This document shows, one piece after another, positions 20,900 through 31,540 of a stretch of 64,000 nt of DNA (position 1 is its first letter; each line of letters starts with the position of its first letter). Made by a program: the position numbers and the translations under genes. This DNA is from Rhynchopus sp. YZ270_cl-10 (Eukaryota; Euglenozoa; Diplonemea; Diplonemida; Diplonemidae), in the NCBI GenBank assembly GCA_964035575.1, contig OZ037889.1, positions 124,001 through 188,000 on the forward strand, written 5' to 3'. The notes beneath the pieces are model-generated. The model worked only from the letters and a program-made list of their open reading frames with translations. It ran no database searches and was not told the DNA's origin.

Positions 20900-21240
20900 G
20901 TTAATGTGGCCACAGGAAATGCAAAGACAGTCGTCAGTGGGTGTTTAGAAGGGAGGGGACAGCGGAGTGCTGCTTTGCACTGCACAGCACGCACACCTCT
21001 CGGCCCAGAAGGGGGGATAGGTGCAGGGTGTCGCAGGAAAGGCTTACACATCCACTCCATTGTTGTTTGTACAAATACCTCGTACGGAAGAAGAGGGGTT
21101 CTGTGCCTCCTGTTGCGTCATGTGCACACTGCCTACCAGAGGTTGCTTCTGTGCACAGCGTCCGAAGGCTGTTGTACTTGAGAGACGTAGACCCAAGTGT
21201 CTTCGACTCGAGAAAAGTATCGTTTATTGTTTTACACATA
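20900..21240. other. GC-richer island, no clear coding frame
   Basis: About 340 bp with higher GC than its surroundings and several short self-complementary stretches (for example GTGCTGC...GCAC near 20970). Both strands have ~100-codon frames, but none shows a motif or a splice-consistent extension. Could be a non-coding RNA or an old exon. Confidence 0.3.
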
Positions 21241-21954
21241 TCGCAACGTTTTTATATCACAAATGTTATTTTAAAATTTTTATAATTCACAAAGCGAGCA
21301 AAGGGTAAACGTTTTTTAATAAAAAAAAACAGTATTCCCTGTACTCAATGTTGTCACGAAAGTCTTATTAAGTCGCAGATCGTCTAACAACATGAGAAAG
21401 TGGTTTTCATTTATTTAAAATCAGCACAAAAAGCACATCCATGCCCACAGACACAGTAATGGTCCCCCCAAAGGGAGGGGCGAGAAAGGGGAGTAAAATA
21501 TAACACAACAATAAAGAGAATACTTCAAACGCTCAATATGCCACTCGAGCACAACACATCTTTTAAAAAAAGCGATTTTTTTTTTGACGAACGTCACTCT
21601 CTCTTCCCTCTCTCTCTGTGCTTCAACACATTTTTAAAAGGGGCACACTCTGGCGGGAACACCCACCTGTGTGACATGCATTATCCTACGAGTAAACCAC
21701 ACCTGATCCGGGTATATGAACACCCGCAACACCTATATGGTTGCTCATCGTAGCTATCATGGAGGTAACGCACCAATGAAGAACTGTGGCTGCTCGGACC
21801 GCCATCAGCCTACCACAGAACCATTCGCTGCTCTTTCGCCAAAGGCGGTTGGAGAAGTCATTGGGGAGCCTCTGATTGCACAGCTTTGCAGAGTGCCTGC
21901 GGCAAATGAAGCGCAGTGTGTATGTGTCGTGATGGATGAGAGCATTGCGCCGTG

Positions 21955-23345
21955 TTAACCCCCCGCCAGAGCAGTCTCCCATTCATCTAATGCAGCCTGT
22001 GTGTTGTGAAGGTGAAGACAAAAGGGTGTTACACTGTATGAGAGTTAGTAATAATGGTGTGGCCAGAATAGCAGAAAATAGCATAAAATAGCCAAATAAT
22101 GAGCCTATGTGGATCGTAGTTGCAAAAAAGAGGAAAATGCTTATGATAAACCTCAAGACTCTCGTGTGTTGCTTTGACAAGAAAAAAAACTGGGTGTGTG
22201 TATTGCCATACCAGCAGGCCTGGGTTCGGGTTGGCCATCGGGCGTTTTTCACGGATAAACTGCAGCGCGTCTTTGGCACTCCATCCGTATTCCGCCATCA
22301 AGAACGCTGTGATCGGAAGAGAAATAATGTGGAACAGAGTTGAAGTAAAAGAAACCCCAGACATCGCAGTTGACATCGTTGTTGACAAAAAAAATTGGGA
22401 CACAATAGTTCCTGACTAGCCCACATACAAAAGTTTCCTATATCCCCCCCACATACCCGCCACCACCGCACAGGACCTGCTAATCCCTACCAAACAATGC
22501 ACGAAGACCACACCGCCTTTTTCTGTTGTTTTGTGCATTTGCTGGGTGAGTGTTGAGAAGTGGTCGCGGAGCTGTCCCGCACATGCCACCTCATCTGCGA
22601 CAGCTACGTGCGTGTAGGCGAGGGCCTGCGGGAAGAGCACACCTACCTCACTGCACACATTCACGACGAGCGTGACGTTGCGAGCCTGCAGGCCTTCCAG
22701 GTCCCCTGCGTTGTGCGCGCCTCCTACATACACATTTGGAAGCACCTCTGTCGGGGGCGACCCTTTGGGGCACTGCTGCAGCGACCTCGCCAGCACTGTC
22801 TTATGCGCAACACACCTGCGCACCTCTAGGGACGGCACGCCGCACACATCCTGGCCCTGGCTGCTGCTGGAGGATGCGGAGGAGGTGTGCGGGAAGGTGC
22901 TGTCGCTGCTGTCGTCGTCGTCTGTGGGCGGTGTGCTGCTGCCGCCGAGGAGGGTAGCAAAGCGCTGTGCAAACTCCGAGTATGCGGTGAGATACGCGAG
23001 ACCCTGGGTGGTTGGGTCCTTCCGCAGTGCCTTGCAGACGAGGGAGATGGCATGCTTTGCGTCTTCCTGTGGATCGCTGCTGTAGACGAGGACAAGGTGG
23101 CAGTGTTCACGTGCACGAAGGATGACTCGATCTTTGAGGCTCACGACTGCAGCCAAGTCGTCTGCGCAAAGCTTTGTTCTGTTCGGTAAACGCGTCACAT
23201 CAATATGAACGCTCCCCGAGATCATGCGACGACTGTCCCCTGCCCCACTCCCGGCATGCAAAAGACAAACAGAAAACGGGTCATTCACCACAAGCGCAAC
23301 CATTTCATTGCAGTCCACCCGTTGGTAGTGCAGGGCCTCTTTCAT
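21955..23345 (-). CDS. Dual-specificity protein phosphatase
   Basis: Three exons: 23345-22457, 22306-22212, 21996-21955 (341 aa). The N-terminal 130 residues may be a degenerate rhodanese/CH2-type module (RMISGSVHIDVTRLP). An acidic Ser-rich linker follows (TDDDDSSDSTFP). The catalytic domain begins at LPNVYVGGAHNAGDLEGL and has VVFVHCLVGISRS (nucleophile Cys near residue 282, phosphate loop HCxxGxSRS complete), then AFLMAEYGWSAKDALQF and RPMANPNPGLL across introns 1 and 2. The tail ends LDEWETALAGG. This order is that of MAP-kinase-phosphatase-like enzymes, which remove phosphate from Tyr and Ser/Thr. Donors GTATGT and GTATGG. Confidence 0.88.
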
Positions 23346-23931
23346 TGCGGGGAATAAGGGGAACAACAGGGGATATGAATACAATAAAAGACCTCGTTCT
23401 AATCCCTCCTTGAACGGTCACTCTTTAGGGGAGGGGTTATGTGGGGCTGTATGGGGTTTAGTGTAGAATAAGGGGAGTATGGCGCAGCATCCCCTTCTGT
23501 TGTGGTAGGTTGGTGAGGGGTTGAGAAGAATGGAATAAAAAAAATATTTTTTTTTTTTTTTTGAAGACAAAGTCATCGAAGTATCCTTTAACAAATTAGG
23601 GTGGCACGGCGGGGAGGGGCTGGAGGATGGGGATACACAGCTGTAGTGTACTGCTGTGTTTTTTTTCTTTATCATGCGTCAATCTGTACGCAAGTTTAAA
23701 AAGCCAAGCAAGGTTAAAAAAAAGATCACTCCAGAAATTTCCGTCATTCCGTTTAAACCAAAGGATCGGCGGAATCTCTGCACACAACATCTAAAAGAAA
23801 AAAGCAACAAATGAAAGCGCCTCTCGCGGACGCACACACTGTAAATAAAAACAAGGTCAAGACGAAACTCTCTCTCTCTCTCTCTGCAAGCCCTTCGCAT
23901 CCGGAAAGAACGTTAGTTTTCTTTCCTACCA
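23346..23931. other. Intergenic, phosphatase leader to His-rich gene
   Basis: Holds the phosphatase leader (C/T-rich; possible AG near 23420), a T/A run at 23540-23565 and an Arg/Thr-biased (CT)n tract near 23870-23885. No gene. Confidence 0.5.
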
Positions 23932-25348
23932 CTAGAGTGCCGTGTAATCTGTTCTCGGGTCGTAGACATAACGCTTCTGCTGCTTCTGCGTAGTGTACAG
24001 CAGGACCATCTGTGTGTGTGTGTTTGATTCGTTGATGTGGTAGTACGATGTCTTGCATCATCCTGTCGCTGGATAGGGGTGCATAGCGCAAATGTCATCT
24101 GAACACATCCTTGCATTCTTATAATTTTCTTGAAAATTTGGGGGAAAATTTTTTGAATTGCAAATAAATCACATACCACCCCCGAGAGAGGTACCATGAC
24201 TGCCCAGAAAGCGCTACCACCACCACCACCCGTCTTCGCTGCGAGGTTCGCCTGCGGGTTCTTCCCCAGCTCGGTGATGATGGTCTGGCTGTGGTGGTGG
24301 CTGTGATGGTGACTGTGGTGGTGGTTGTGGTGGCCACCCTGCTTGGCCAGCGTGTCAGCGTTGTCGGGAACGTCTGTTGGGTCCGGAACGTCTGTGGGCT
24401 CCAGGGCGTCGGAGAGGTCCTGACCGCTGCTGTGGTGGTTGTGGTGTCCGGTCCCGTTGGGCCCGCTGTGGTGGTGGCTGCTGTGGTGGTTGTTGTGGTG
24501 GTTGTGGTGGAAGGATGGTCCCACATCCTCTATAGTGTCCTCCGTCCACGTCTCGACACGGCTGAGTTTGATGGAGCGAAGACGTGGCTCGACGGTTTTG
24601 TTGTCTCCCAAACTGTCGACCCACTTCTGGGCCTCTGATTTGATCTCCTTGCGGATCGTCTCGTAGTCCGCTAGCGCCTTGTCCATCTCACGTTGCTCCC
24701 ACTCCGCAGCCTTGCCTTGGAGAGCGGCAACACCTTCGCCGTTCTTCGCACGCTCCAAGATACTCTTCTGCTCGTTCGCAGCGCTGTCCACAGTGTCCTT
24801 CCGCAGGTCGCGTCTGTGCTGGAGGTTCTCCTTTGCAATCTCCGCCGCAGCAGCGTTGTCCTTCTTCTGTTGTGTCAACGCATCGATCTCAAGCTGTGCT
24901 GCCTGCTCTGCGACAGCCTTGGCAGCCTTTGCACGTAGGTCTGCCTCTTTCTTGAGCAGATCTTTGTCGGGAACCTAGGGAGGAGAGAGAGAGAGAGGGT
25001 GTCGTGGGTTGATTTTGTTTAAAAAAATCTGTCGTGTATCTAATAGTTTGGTTTTGTTGTTCTAGGTCGGTGGAGGAGGAGGAGGGTAATGGTGGCAGTA
25101 TTGTGATGGAAGCCCATTGGAATACACAAAATACATCAAAACACATCACAATACGTATTGTGATGTGTTTTGATGCATTTTGCGTATTCCAATGGGCTCC
25201 CATCACAATACTGCCACCATTGGAGGAGGGTGGGTGGGTTGTGTTGTTTACTGCATACCTCACTGTTTACGGTGACGTGTACGCTGTACTGTGCCTCCGC
25301 GGTGTTCAGTACAGCAAAGAGAATGCTCGCAATGAACAAAAGCTTCAT
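23932..25348 (-). CDS. Secreted-route type I membrane protein with His-rich domain
   Basis: Three exons: 25348-25259, 24974-24177, 24009-23932 (321 aa), joined in phase 0. Residues 1-19 are a clear signal peptide (MKLLFIASILFAVLNTAEA). Residues 31-150 are Ala/Glu/Lys-rich and probably a coiled coil. Two His clusters follow: 186-211 (13 His) and 245-259 (11 His), separated by an acidic TDVPDPTDVPD segment. A Gly run leads into a membrane helix at about 285-302 that is completed only by joining exons 2 and 3 (AFWAVMVPLSGV + MVLLY), then a short cytosolic tail ending DYTAL. By this topology the His clusters face the lumen or outside, where they could bind Zn, Ni or Cu. No family recognised. Acceptor TTACACAG lies 19 nt before the ATG. 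Confidence 0.8.
25088..25221. repeat. 134-bp near-perfect palindrome in intron 1 of the His-rich gene
   Basis: Two 67-bp arms meet with no spacer at 25154/25155 (AATAC|GTATT). Arms match at 64 of 67 positions; the three mismatches are all A in the left arm against G in the reverse complement of the right arm. Transcribed, it would fold into a long double-stranded hairpin. Confidence 0.85.
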
Positions 25349-25839
25349 TGTGCTATACGGTGATGTGCTGTGTAACGTAAGATCAAAAAATAGCTATTTA
25401 TTGGAGTGAAAATAAGTCGTTTTTTTCACCGAGTTCAGTGCTGTCGCTGAGTTTTGAAAAAAAATTTAATAGGTAGGGCACTGGTAGGGCAGGCCAAAAA
25501 AAACCCGCAAAAAAAGGTCCCGAGCTTTCCCCCCCGTGAAAGCGGTCGCTGCGCGCGCTTCGCGCGCGCGACTCCCTGCCAGTGCAAGAAGGTGGGGCTC
25601 TTTCTCCCCTCTGATGCACAAAATCGTGAAAGGCGGGTGGGGAGGGTGAACCACAAGCCGTAGTGGGTGTCAGCTGTCGTATCAGTAACCTCAGTAGATC
25701 TAAAAAGAACAGGTAACCAAAGGTTCCAGGCGAAGCCACGGTATTTCTAAAAAATGTTGCCATAAAGTGGCGCTGTCGTTCGTAATTAACGTCAGTTTCC
25801 GTAAAGTTTACTTACGTATTTTTCTAAAAACGAAAGTTT

Positions 25840-25975
25840 CTGGCGAAGCCACGGTACGCAACATTTCAAAAAAAAAAATGCGCTTAAAATTGACCATTTT
25901 TACAACCAAACTATGTCATGGGAAGGGTGCATTGCAAGCTTGCGCCGCAGGCGCACGGTACGCTACTTTTTTTCT
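25840..25975 (+). repeat. 'GCGAAGCCACGG' interspersed repeat
   Basis: Runs from TTTCTGGCGAAGCCACGGTA through CATTTTTACAACCAAACTATG to the palindrome TGCGCCGCAGGCGCACGGTA. A second, similar copy is at 39372-39515; pieces occur at 25725, 20070 and 41000. The copies differ in length between the shared blocks. Confidence 0.65.
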
Positions 25976-26895
25976 TCCGCCATGCTGCATGCTTCCTTTT
26001 CCTTCGGCGTTTGACCAATTGAGTCGCGTTCTGGTCTCCCACGGTCGATGAAACGATGAGAAAAAAACGCCAAAAACTCGTAACGATGGTTAGCAAAATG
26101 CCTGCCGAACCCCTCCTCAAAAAAATAAAATAAAATAAAAAAATCCTGGTAGGGCAGGAGGGCGGACCTTGCCCTACCAGGAAAAAAAACCAAATTTAAT
26201 AGGTATGGCGAATGCCATACCAGCCTGATCAGGCACGACAGCACTGACCGAGTTGGTGTTTTCAACCCGAGTTACTTTAATTCACTAGCGAAGCGAGGGA
26301 ATTAAAGTCACGAGGGTTGAAACCACCAACGAGGTGAAAAAAACGCTTATTTTCTACTCCAAGACATAATTTTATCCATAAGTGTGAAGCTTTATTTTCC
26401 GAGCCCGCCCAAGTGTTGTGTGAGACCTGTAGTGTGGATCTCCAGTGTCTTGCACCGCTTCTTCTGAGCCCAACGCTGTTTGGCCTGTCGACGTACTAAA
26501 TACGAAGACGGGGGGGCGGTGCCAACAATTTTCCAATGATGTAACGTTTATCTGATTGATTTATCGTTTGATATACCTTGTGTGTCCTACTTCACCTGCA
26601 CACCCAAGGTTATTGAACGATACTTTCAAGCGATACTTCGTTATGTCATTGGGGGTACTGGTACTGGGTACCTGGGGAAAACACGTACGTTTTTGTTCGC
26701 GATAACACGCACACTTTTTGTACGTGCTATCGCAATTTACCCTAAAATATATTACCTCCGCTGACACAGCTCGAGGGCTACTCCAACAAGTTTGTAGCTA
26801 CCACCATGCACGCCCCGTCCCCCCACCCCAGTCCAGATACCCTGGGGGAAAAAAAAACTCGAAAAAAATAGGGTGAGTTTGGGGGTGTTTGGGGG

Positions 26896-27230
26896 CTTAC
26901 TGGGGGGGGGGCGAATAGAAGACCCCCCCCTTGTATTCACCATGTCAGCGCTTTTTTTAGGGGGGTTTTCAAACATAAAATTATTAGATAAATATTTTAT
27001 GGTCCGTTGAATACAAGACCCTTTTAGGATTTAGCATAGCGTAAAAAATTAATTTTGTTACAGTATGCTAAATACAAGACCCTACTAGGGTCTTGTATGC
27101 TACACGCAAGCCCACTAGGGTCTTCTATTCTAAAATAAATTTTATGAAAACGGCCAAAAAAAAGGGGGTCTTCTATTCGGCGGGGTCTTGTATTCGGCAA
27201 GGGTCTTCTATTCGCCCCCCCCCCAGTAAG
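26896..27230. mobile_element. 335-bp element with G10 terminal inverted repeats
   Basis: Perfect 30-bp inverted ends: CTTACTGGGGGGGGGGCGAA then TAGAAGACCC. The end motif GAATAGAAGACCC, or its variant GAATACAAGACCC, recurs inside at least six more times in both orientations (near 27008, 27070, 27088, 27118, 27167, 27184). No coding capacity. Sub-terminal copies of an end motif are typical of transposase-binding sites. A second element with G-run ends but another motif is at 44803-45351. Confidence 0.75.
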
Positions 27231-28379
27231 ACGGGTGAAAAAAAACGGTGAAAATAAAATTTTTATTTTCACAGGGTGAAAATAAAAATTTTATTTTCAC
27301 ACCCCTCCACGTACTTTTGGGTGGGCGAGGAAAATAAAGCTTCACGCGCGTGGATAAAAAAGTGAATTTAGAAAAAGAGCTTTTTTATGTGTAATAACTG
27401 TAAGAGCTGGTGAGGTGGGTGGGGGAAAAAATGTTTTTGATGGAGTAAAATAGGGCAAGGATAGGCAATGTGGGATAAAAAAGAAATAGCTTTTGTTTTG
27501 TTTTGTTTCTCACCTGCACGGAGAAAGGGATGAGGGGGGAGGGGACAATAAAGTATACGACAAAAAAGCTGCAAAATGAATGTGCCTCACTGTGCACACA
27601 CATCAAATATAAAAAAAAAAACACGTAACTAACGTACGATCTGCACAAAGGTATGGGTGGGAGATAGGGAATCAGGAAGGGTGTCGGGAAAAAAACACCC
27701 AATTTTTTTTCTCTTTTGGTTCACATAATAAACTGGGAATATTGGTTAAAGGGAGGGGTTTACTGCGAGACGTCTGTTGTTGTTTTTTTGGATTTTTTTT
27801 TTCTCTTTTTGAAAAGATGAGCAGTATCGAGAGCATCTTCTGACAAAAAAAAATAGAGAAGTTGAAAGTGCAAACGCCTCACCGCTCATCGTCGGACGCA
27901 GGACACTGATTCTCCGCGGGTCATCGAACCCTAGAGAGCACTTCATTGGCAAGGAACAACTAAGAAAGAAACGAAGCACAAAATAATTGGGGGGGAAAAA
28001 AAGCTTTGTAATATGAACGTGTCGGAGGTGCACATACACGCACCTTGAAAAATACAAACATTCATCACACCTCTAACCCTAGACCATGGCCTGAAATCCC
28101 CTCTCGTGACTGTACCTATTAGGTGCGCTCTGTCTCAACTCACCATGAGTGCAGTACACCAGGGGAGGGAGGGGAGACAAACCATGCAGGACCTTCTTCC
28201 TTTTTTAGGTTTGGATCTGTCAGACTGACATCTTTTTTTTTTTTTGAAAAAATCGGTTACTAGACAAGAGCTCAACTCTTCCATCCTCTCAAGAGACTGG
28301 GCAGTTATACCTTTTTTTTCTCACGAAAAATCCCCTCGTCGCACGGGGTAAGGGGAAAAAGCAAACAAATAAAATACTT

Positions 28380-28422
28380 GAAAGATGAATGTGCCTCTCG
28401 TGCACACAATCATTTGTAAAGA
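28380..28422 (-). repeat. Short interspersed hairpin, family B (representative)
   Basis: On the minus strand: GTGTGC-ACGAGAG-GCACATT, then TCATCTTTC and often CAACTTTTT. Outer AGATG/CATCT pairing occurs in most copies. Copies: 27556-27604, 28380-28422, 32404-32450, 32894-32935, 33388-33430, 42463-42508, 45946-45982, 46954-47002, 59478-59520, 63400-63460. Loop variants include ACGTGAG and ACGGGAG. All share one orientation. Confidence 0.7.
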
Positions 28423-29496
28423 AAGCGAAGATGACAGACATTCTTGGCACGTCGCTCAACGCAGGTTTTGTGGCATACTCTCAAAAGGCATTTTCTTCTG
28501 CCGTTTCGCAGGGGGAAAAAAAACTTGGAAAAAAAAATTTTTTTTTGTCCTTCTCATGTCGAGAGAGAAACAAAACATCTGCCCAAGAACAAAAGTAAAA
28601 ATGCGGGCACATGTGTTAGTACTCCATCTGCGTTTTTATTTTTTTCTTCCCCTTCTCGAATTCTCCTGATTAAATTTTTCATATTTTTTTCATATCGCAG
28701 GGTCGCTCACTTATCAACCAAAATATAAATAAAAAGAAGGAAGGAAAAAAAAAAACGTTTGTAATCTGATCCTAAGCCTGTACTTTGGTCACCAAAGTTA
28801 CCAAACAACAAAATATTGTGCGATCACAATGGTATAAAACTCCCAAAAAATTCGTTCAAAAAAAAACGGAGTCTGTCTGTTTTGCTATTTGCAGAGTACA
28901 TTTTTGTGTGCAAAGTGAACACAAATAACATAAAAAGGGGGTACCCGTTTTGTAACAGGAAAAAGGGTGTCCCCCAAAAAGCTTCGCAGGTATAACTAAA
29001 AATAAATCCCACCCCACCCCCAAGGGTTAAGTACAGTACAAAGAACATTGTTATTTTGGTGTTGCCGGAAGAGAAAAAAATTGCGCATGTTGTGTAGGAT
29101 ATGTGTACTACTTTAAATACGGAGGATTTCTTGGAAGTTCCAGACACACCAATGTGAAAATATTCTGAAAAAAGGAAGAAACAAAAGAAATCCCTTTTAA
29201 GATCTCTTCTCTCCAAAAAAAATAACGTAGGATCTATCAGTGGCAAAAAACCTTCAGCCACCACAAGGATGCAATATGGCTGAACATGATCTACCTATGA
29301 GAGAGTAACAACGAATTGATGATATCCTTCACTTGATTTTGCATAAAAAAATTTTTTTTTAGAGTTTGGCGGAATTTAGATTATTACAATGCAGTTAGAG
29401 TTTCCAACACTCTCATTATTTCATATACTTTCTTTTCTAAACGAAAAGAAGGCAAAAACCCTCATTAACACTCTAATAATCGACTTATTAGACGAT

Positions 29497-29600
29497 AATT
29501 GGGTGATCTAGGGTCGTCTCCGTGAGACACGTAACAGGCTGTGAAGCCTACTGAGAGCTAGTGAAAAAAAATCTCTCCCCGTTCATAGACCACCCAACAA
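29497..29600. repeat. TIR repeat, second copy of the PRP28-intron type
   Basis: Ends read AATTGGGTGATCTA and, inverted, AATTGTTGGGTGGTCTA. The interior keeps GTCTCCGTGAGACACGTAAC and CTACTGAGAGCTAGTGAAA. Compared with 1758-1864 the terminal stem differs on both arms yet still pairs. Confidence 0.65.
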
Positions 29601-29850
29601 TTAAGTGGATCGACAACTAGAAATTCAAAGTACTAAACCTCTCCAAACTCCTCCAAAAAATTTCAAGGCAAAATCAAGGTAGCCTTCTCATCATTCTTTT
29701 CAAAAAAGAAAAAATGCATCCCGGGGGGGAGAAGGGGCCCTTTCAAAAAGAGGGGTGGGTGTTTTGGGGAGCAGGGGGAATTGGTTTTTACATACAAAAT
29801 ACAACGGAGTTTTATGGCAATAGGGGGGAGGCGGGAGGTGCGTGTGGTGG

Positions 29851-30006
29851 CACGGCGGACTAGTCAGAGAAGACTACTAGCAGTGCTACTCGTCCACATG
29901 ACTAGTGTTTTACAACTACTGTTACGCCCAGTAACACCACCAGTGCAGTACATAGTCGTTACGACTTAGTAGTTTCACTAGTAGTTCACCTGAATAGTCC
30001 GCCGTG
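29851..30006. repeat. 156-bp element with CACGGCGGACTA inverted ends
   Basis: 12-bp perfect terminal inverted repeats. The inside is rich in ACTAGT/CTACTAG-like words in both directions and can fold extensively. A 62-codon plus-strand frame covers it but has no family likeness. MITE-like. Confidence 0.6.
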
Positions 30007-30494
30007 GGGGTGGGTGGGGGTTGATGCGGCAATGAAGATAGTGTCGGTTTTTGTGTTTTTTTTTTGCTTTTTTGTTTGTTTTAAAATTGGATTAAAGAAA
30101 CCCCTGATCTTTGAAATCTTTTTTGGAAGAAATTTGTGGATGAGCCAGTGAAAATCTGGTTGCATGGTGCTTTCGGATATCGGTCGACCTGTCAGTATCA
30201 GGGTGTCTATAAAGTCCCTGTGTGTCCAAAAAAAAATGCTATAGGCTAATGGAAATCGGAGGGGAGGGGAAAAAACGTCATTTTATTGATGATAACTCGG
30301 TGCTGAAATTGGATCGCTTTCTATGATGAATCCATTATTTTTTGTGCACAACGAATTCATCGTGCCATGCTTTCAAAAGAGGAAGCTTTTGTGTTGCAGT
30401 CCATTTTTGTCGTTTTTTTTTGTTTTTCGTTTTTTTGACACCTACCACCCAAGAGCACCAGAGATGAGAAAAGGGGAAACTCCTTTCAAATAAA

Positions 30495-30538
30495 GGTTTA
30501 TGAGATGAACCTAAGCCTCTCGTGCTTAGTCTGATTAG
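30495..30538 (-). repeat. Short interspersed hairpin, family A (representative)
   Basis: On the minus strand: CTAAGC-ACGAGAG-GCTTAG, then GTTCATCT and TATAAACTTT. A GGTGA before the stem can pair with TCATC after it. Copies: 30495-30538, 43898-43940, 46425-46466, 61991-62034, 62271-62313; diverged at 28757-28796, 38393-38425, 45984-46014, 54043-54074 and 57636-57669. All share one orientation. Confidence 0.7.
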
Positions 30539-31171
30539 GTTATTCTTTGGTTTATTCATCAGTTGTTTGTGCTTGGTCACCTTTTAAGTGATCCCCTAAA
30601 GGGTGCTACCACCCTCTTTGGGAGCTTTTTTTGAATACAAAAATTCATTTTTTGTTTTCGTTCGAAAAAAAACAAAACTTCAAGAGATGCACACTGTACA
30701 CATCGCTTAGAGGGAGGGACCAATCCGGGGGACAAAAAAAAATCCGAGCGCCACCCTGAGAGGTAAAGACAATATTGCGTGTTCACACACAACACTTTCA
30801 TCTTTTATTGGGAGCAAAAAAAACCTTAAGATTTAATGTGACGCAATCACTCGGGGAAGGGGAATATCAATTATCGAGCCACATGACATTTTATCAGGAA
30901 AGAACGGGGTGAGAGTGTGGAGGCGTGGACACGCTGTTGAGCCATGCACTGGGGGAAAAAAAGAAGACAGATTGCCATGGCTACGGGGTTGTGTATTTCA
31001 CAACGTGGGTAGCCACAAAAAAAAGGGGGAAACGATGGGTACGATCCTTAGCTGTAGTCACCTAGTTAAAAAAGAGCCTTTGCTTTGTGCGTTTGTTTTG
31101 CTCAGGAGGGACAGCTTATCTATAAATAAGGGGTGGAAATTGGGAAAATGGTTCGTTCGATTGTTATTATT

Positions 31172-31540
31172 ATTTTTTGTTGTGTCGACAATCACTTCGC
31201 TCCAAAAAACGGAACAAAGTTCTGTCCTCAAAAGGAGATATTTTTTGTTGTATCGACAATCACCGAGTAACCCCACCAGGTGGAGAATTCGGGTCTGTAC
31301 TCAATGTTAACCGAAGCCTTTGTACCCTACGAATGGTATAGTAGACGTCGTTTTTTTTTTGTTTTTTGTTTTTTTTTTTTTGTTTTTGACAAATTGCGAT
31401 CATCTCCACTGATCTAATGACATATCTGATATCTGCGGCGCCGTTTTTTTTTTTGTTGTGTCGACAATCGCCGAAGAGCCCATTTGGGTCTAGTAGGGTC
31501 TGTACTCAACGTTGAAGCCTTTGTACTACGGAAGGTATTC
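31172..31540 (+). repeat. Interspersed repeat, family H (two to three copies)
   Basis: Units begin TTTTTTGTTGTGTCGACAATC, contain a GGGTCTGTACTCAATGTT block and end with AAGCCTTTGTAC. Copies near 31172-31235, 31236-31330 and 31446-31540; another at 47356-47424. TGTCGACA is itself a palindrome. Confidence 0.6.

Larger units (their letters stand above)
18791..21954. other. Repeat-rich intergenic region
   Basis: No gene supported. 18790-19160: purine-rich and A-tracts. 19540-20045: GTGGGGTCA tandem repeats. 20060-20180: palindrome GCGCCGCAGGCGC plus T-tract. 20512-20650: diverged family-C and family-B hairpins; they account for much of a basic plus-strand frame at 20306-20671. 20900-21240: GC-richer island. 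21330-21360: a fragment resembling family H. 21716-21958 is an 80-codon plus-strand frame that abuts the phosphatase stop; nothing recognised. Confidence 0.5.

Noticed and set aside
22429-22456. Read-through of the phosphatase exon past 22457
   Set aside because: A GTATGT donor and the in-phase AFLMAEYGW exon fit the phosphatase fold better.
28824-29264. 146-codon minus frame, Phe-rich
   Set aside because: Composition is that of translated A/T homopolymers; no motif or splice context.
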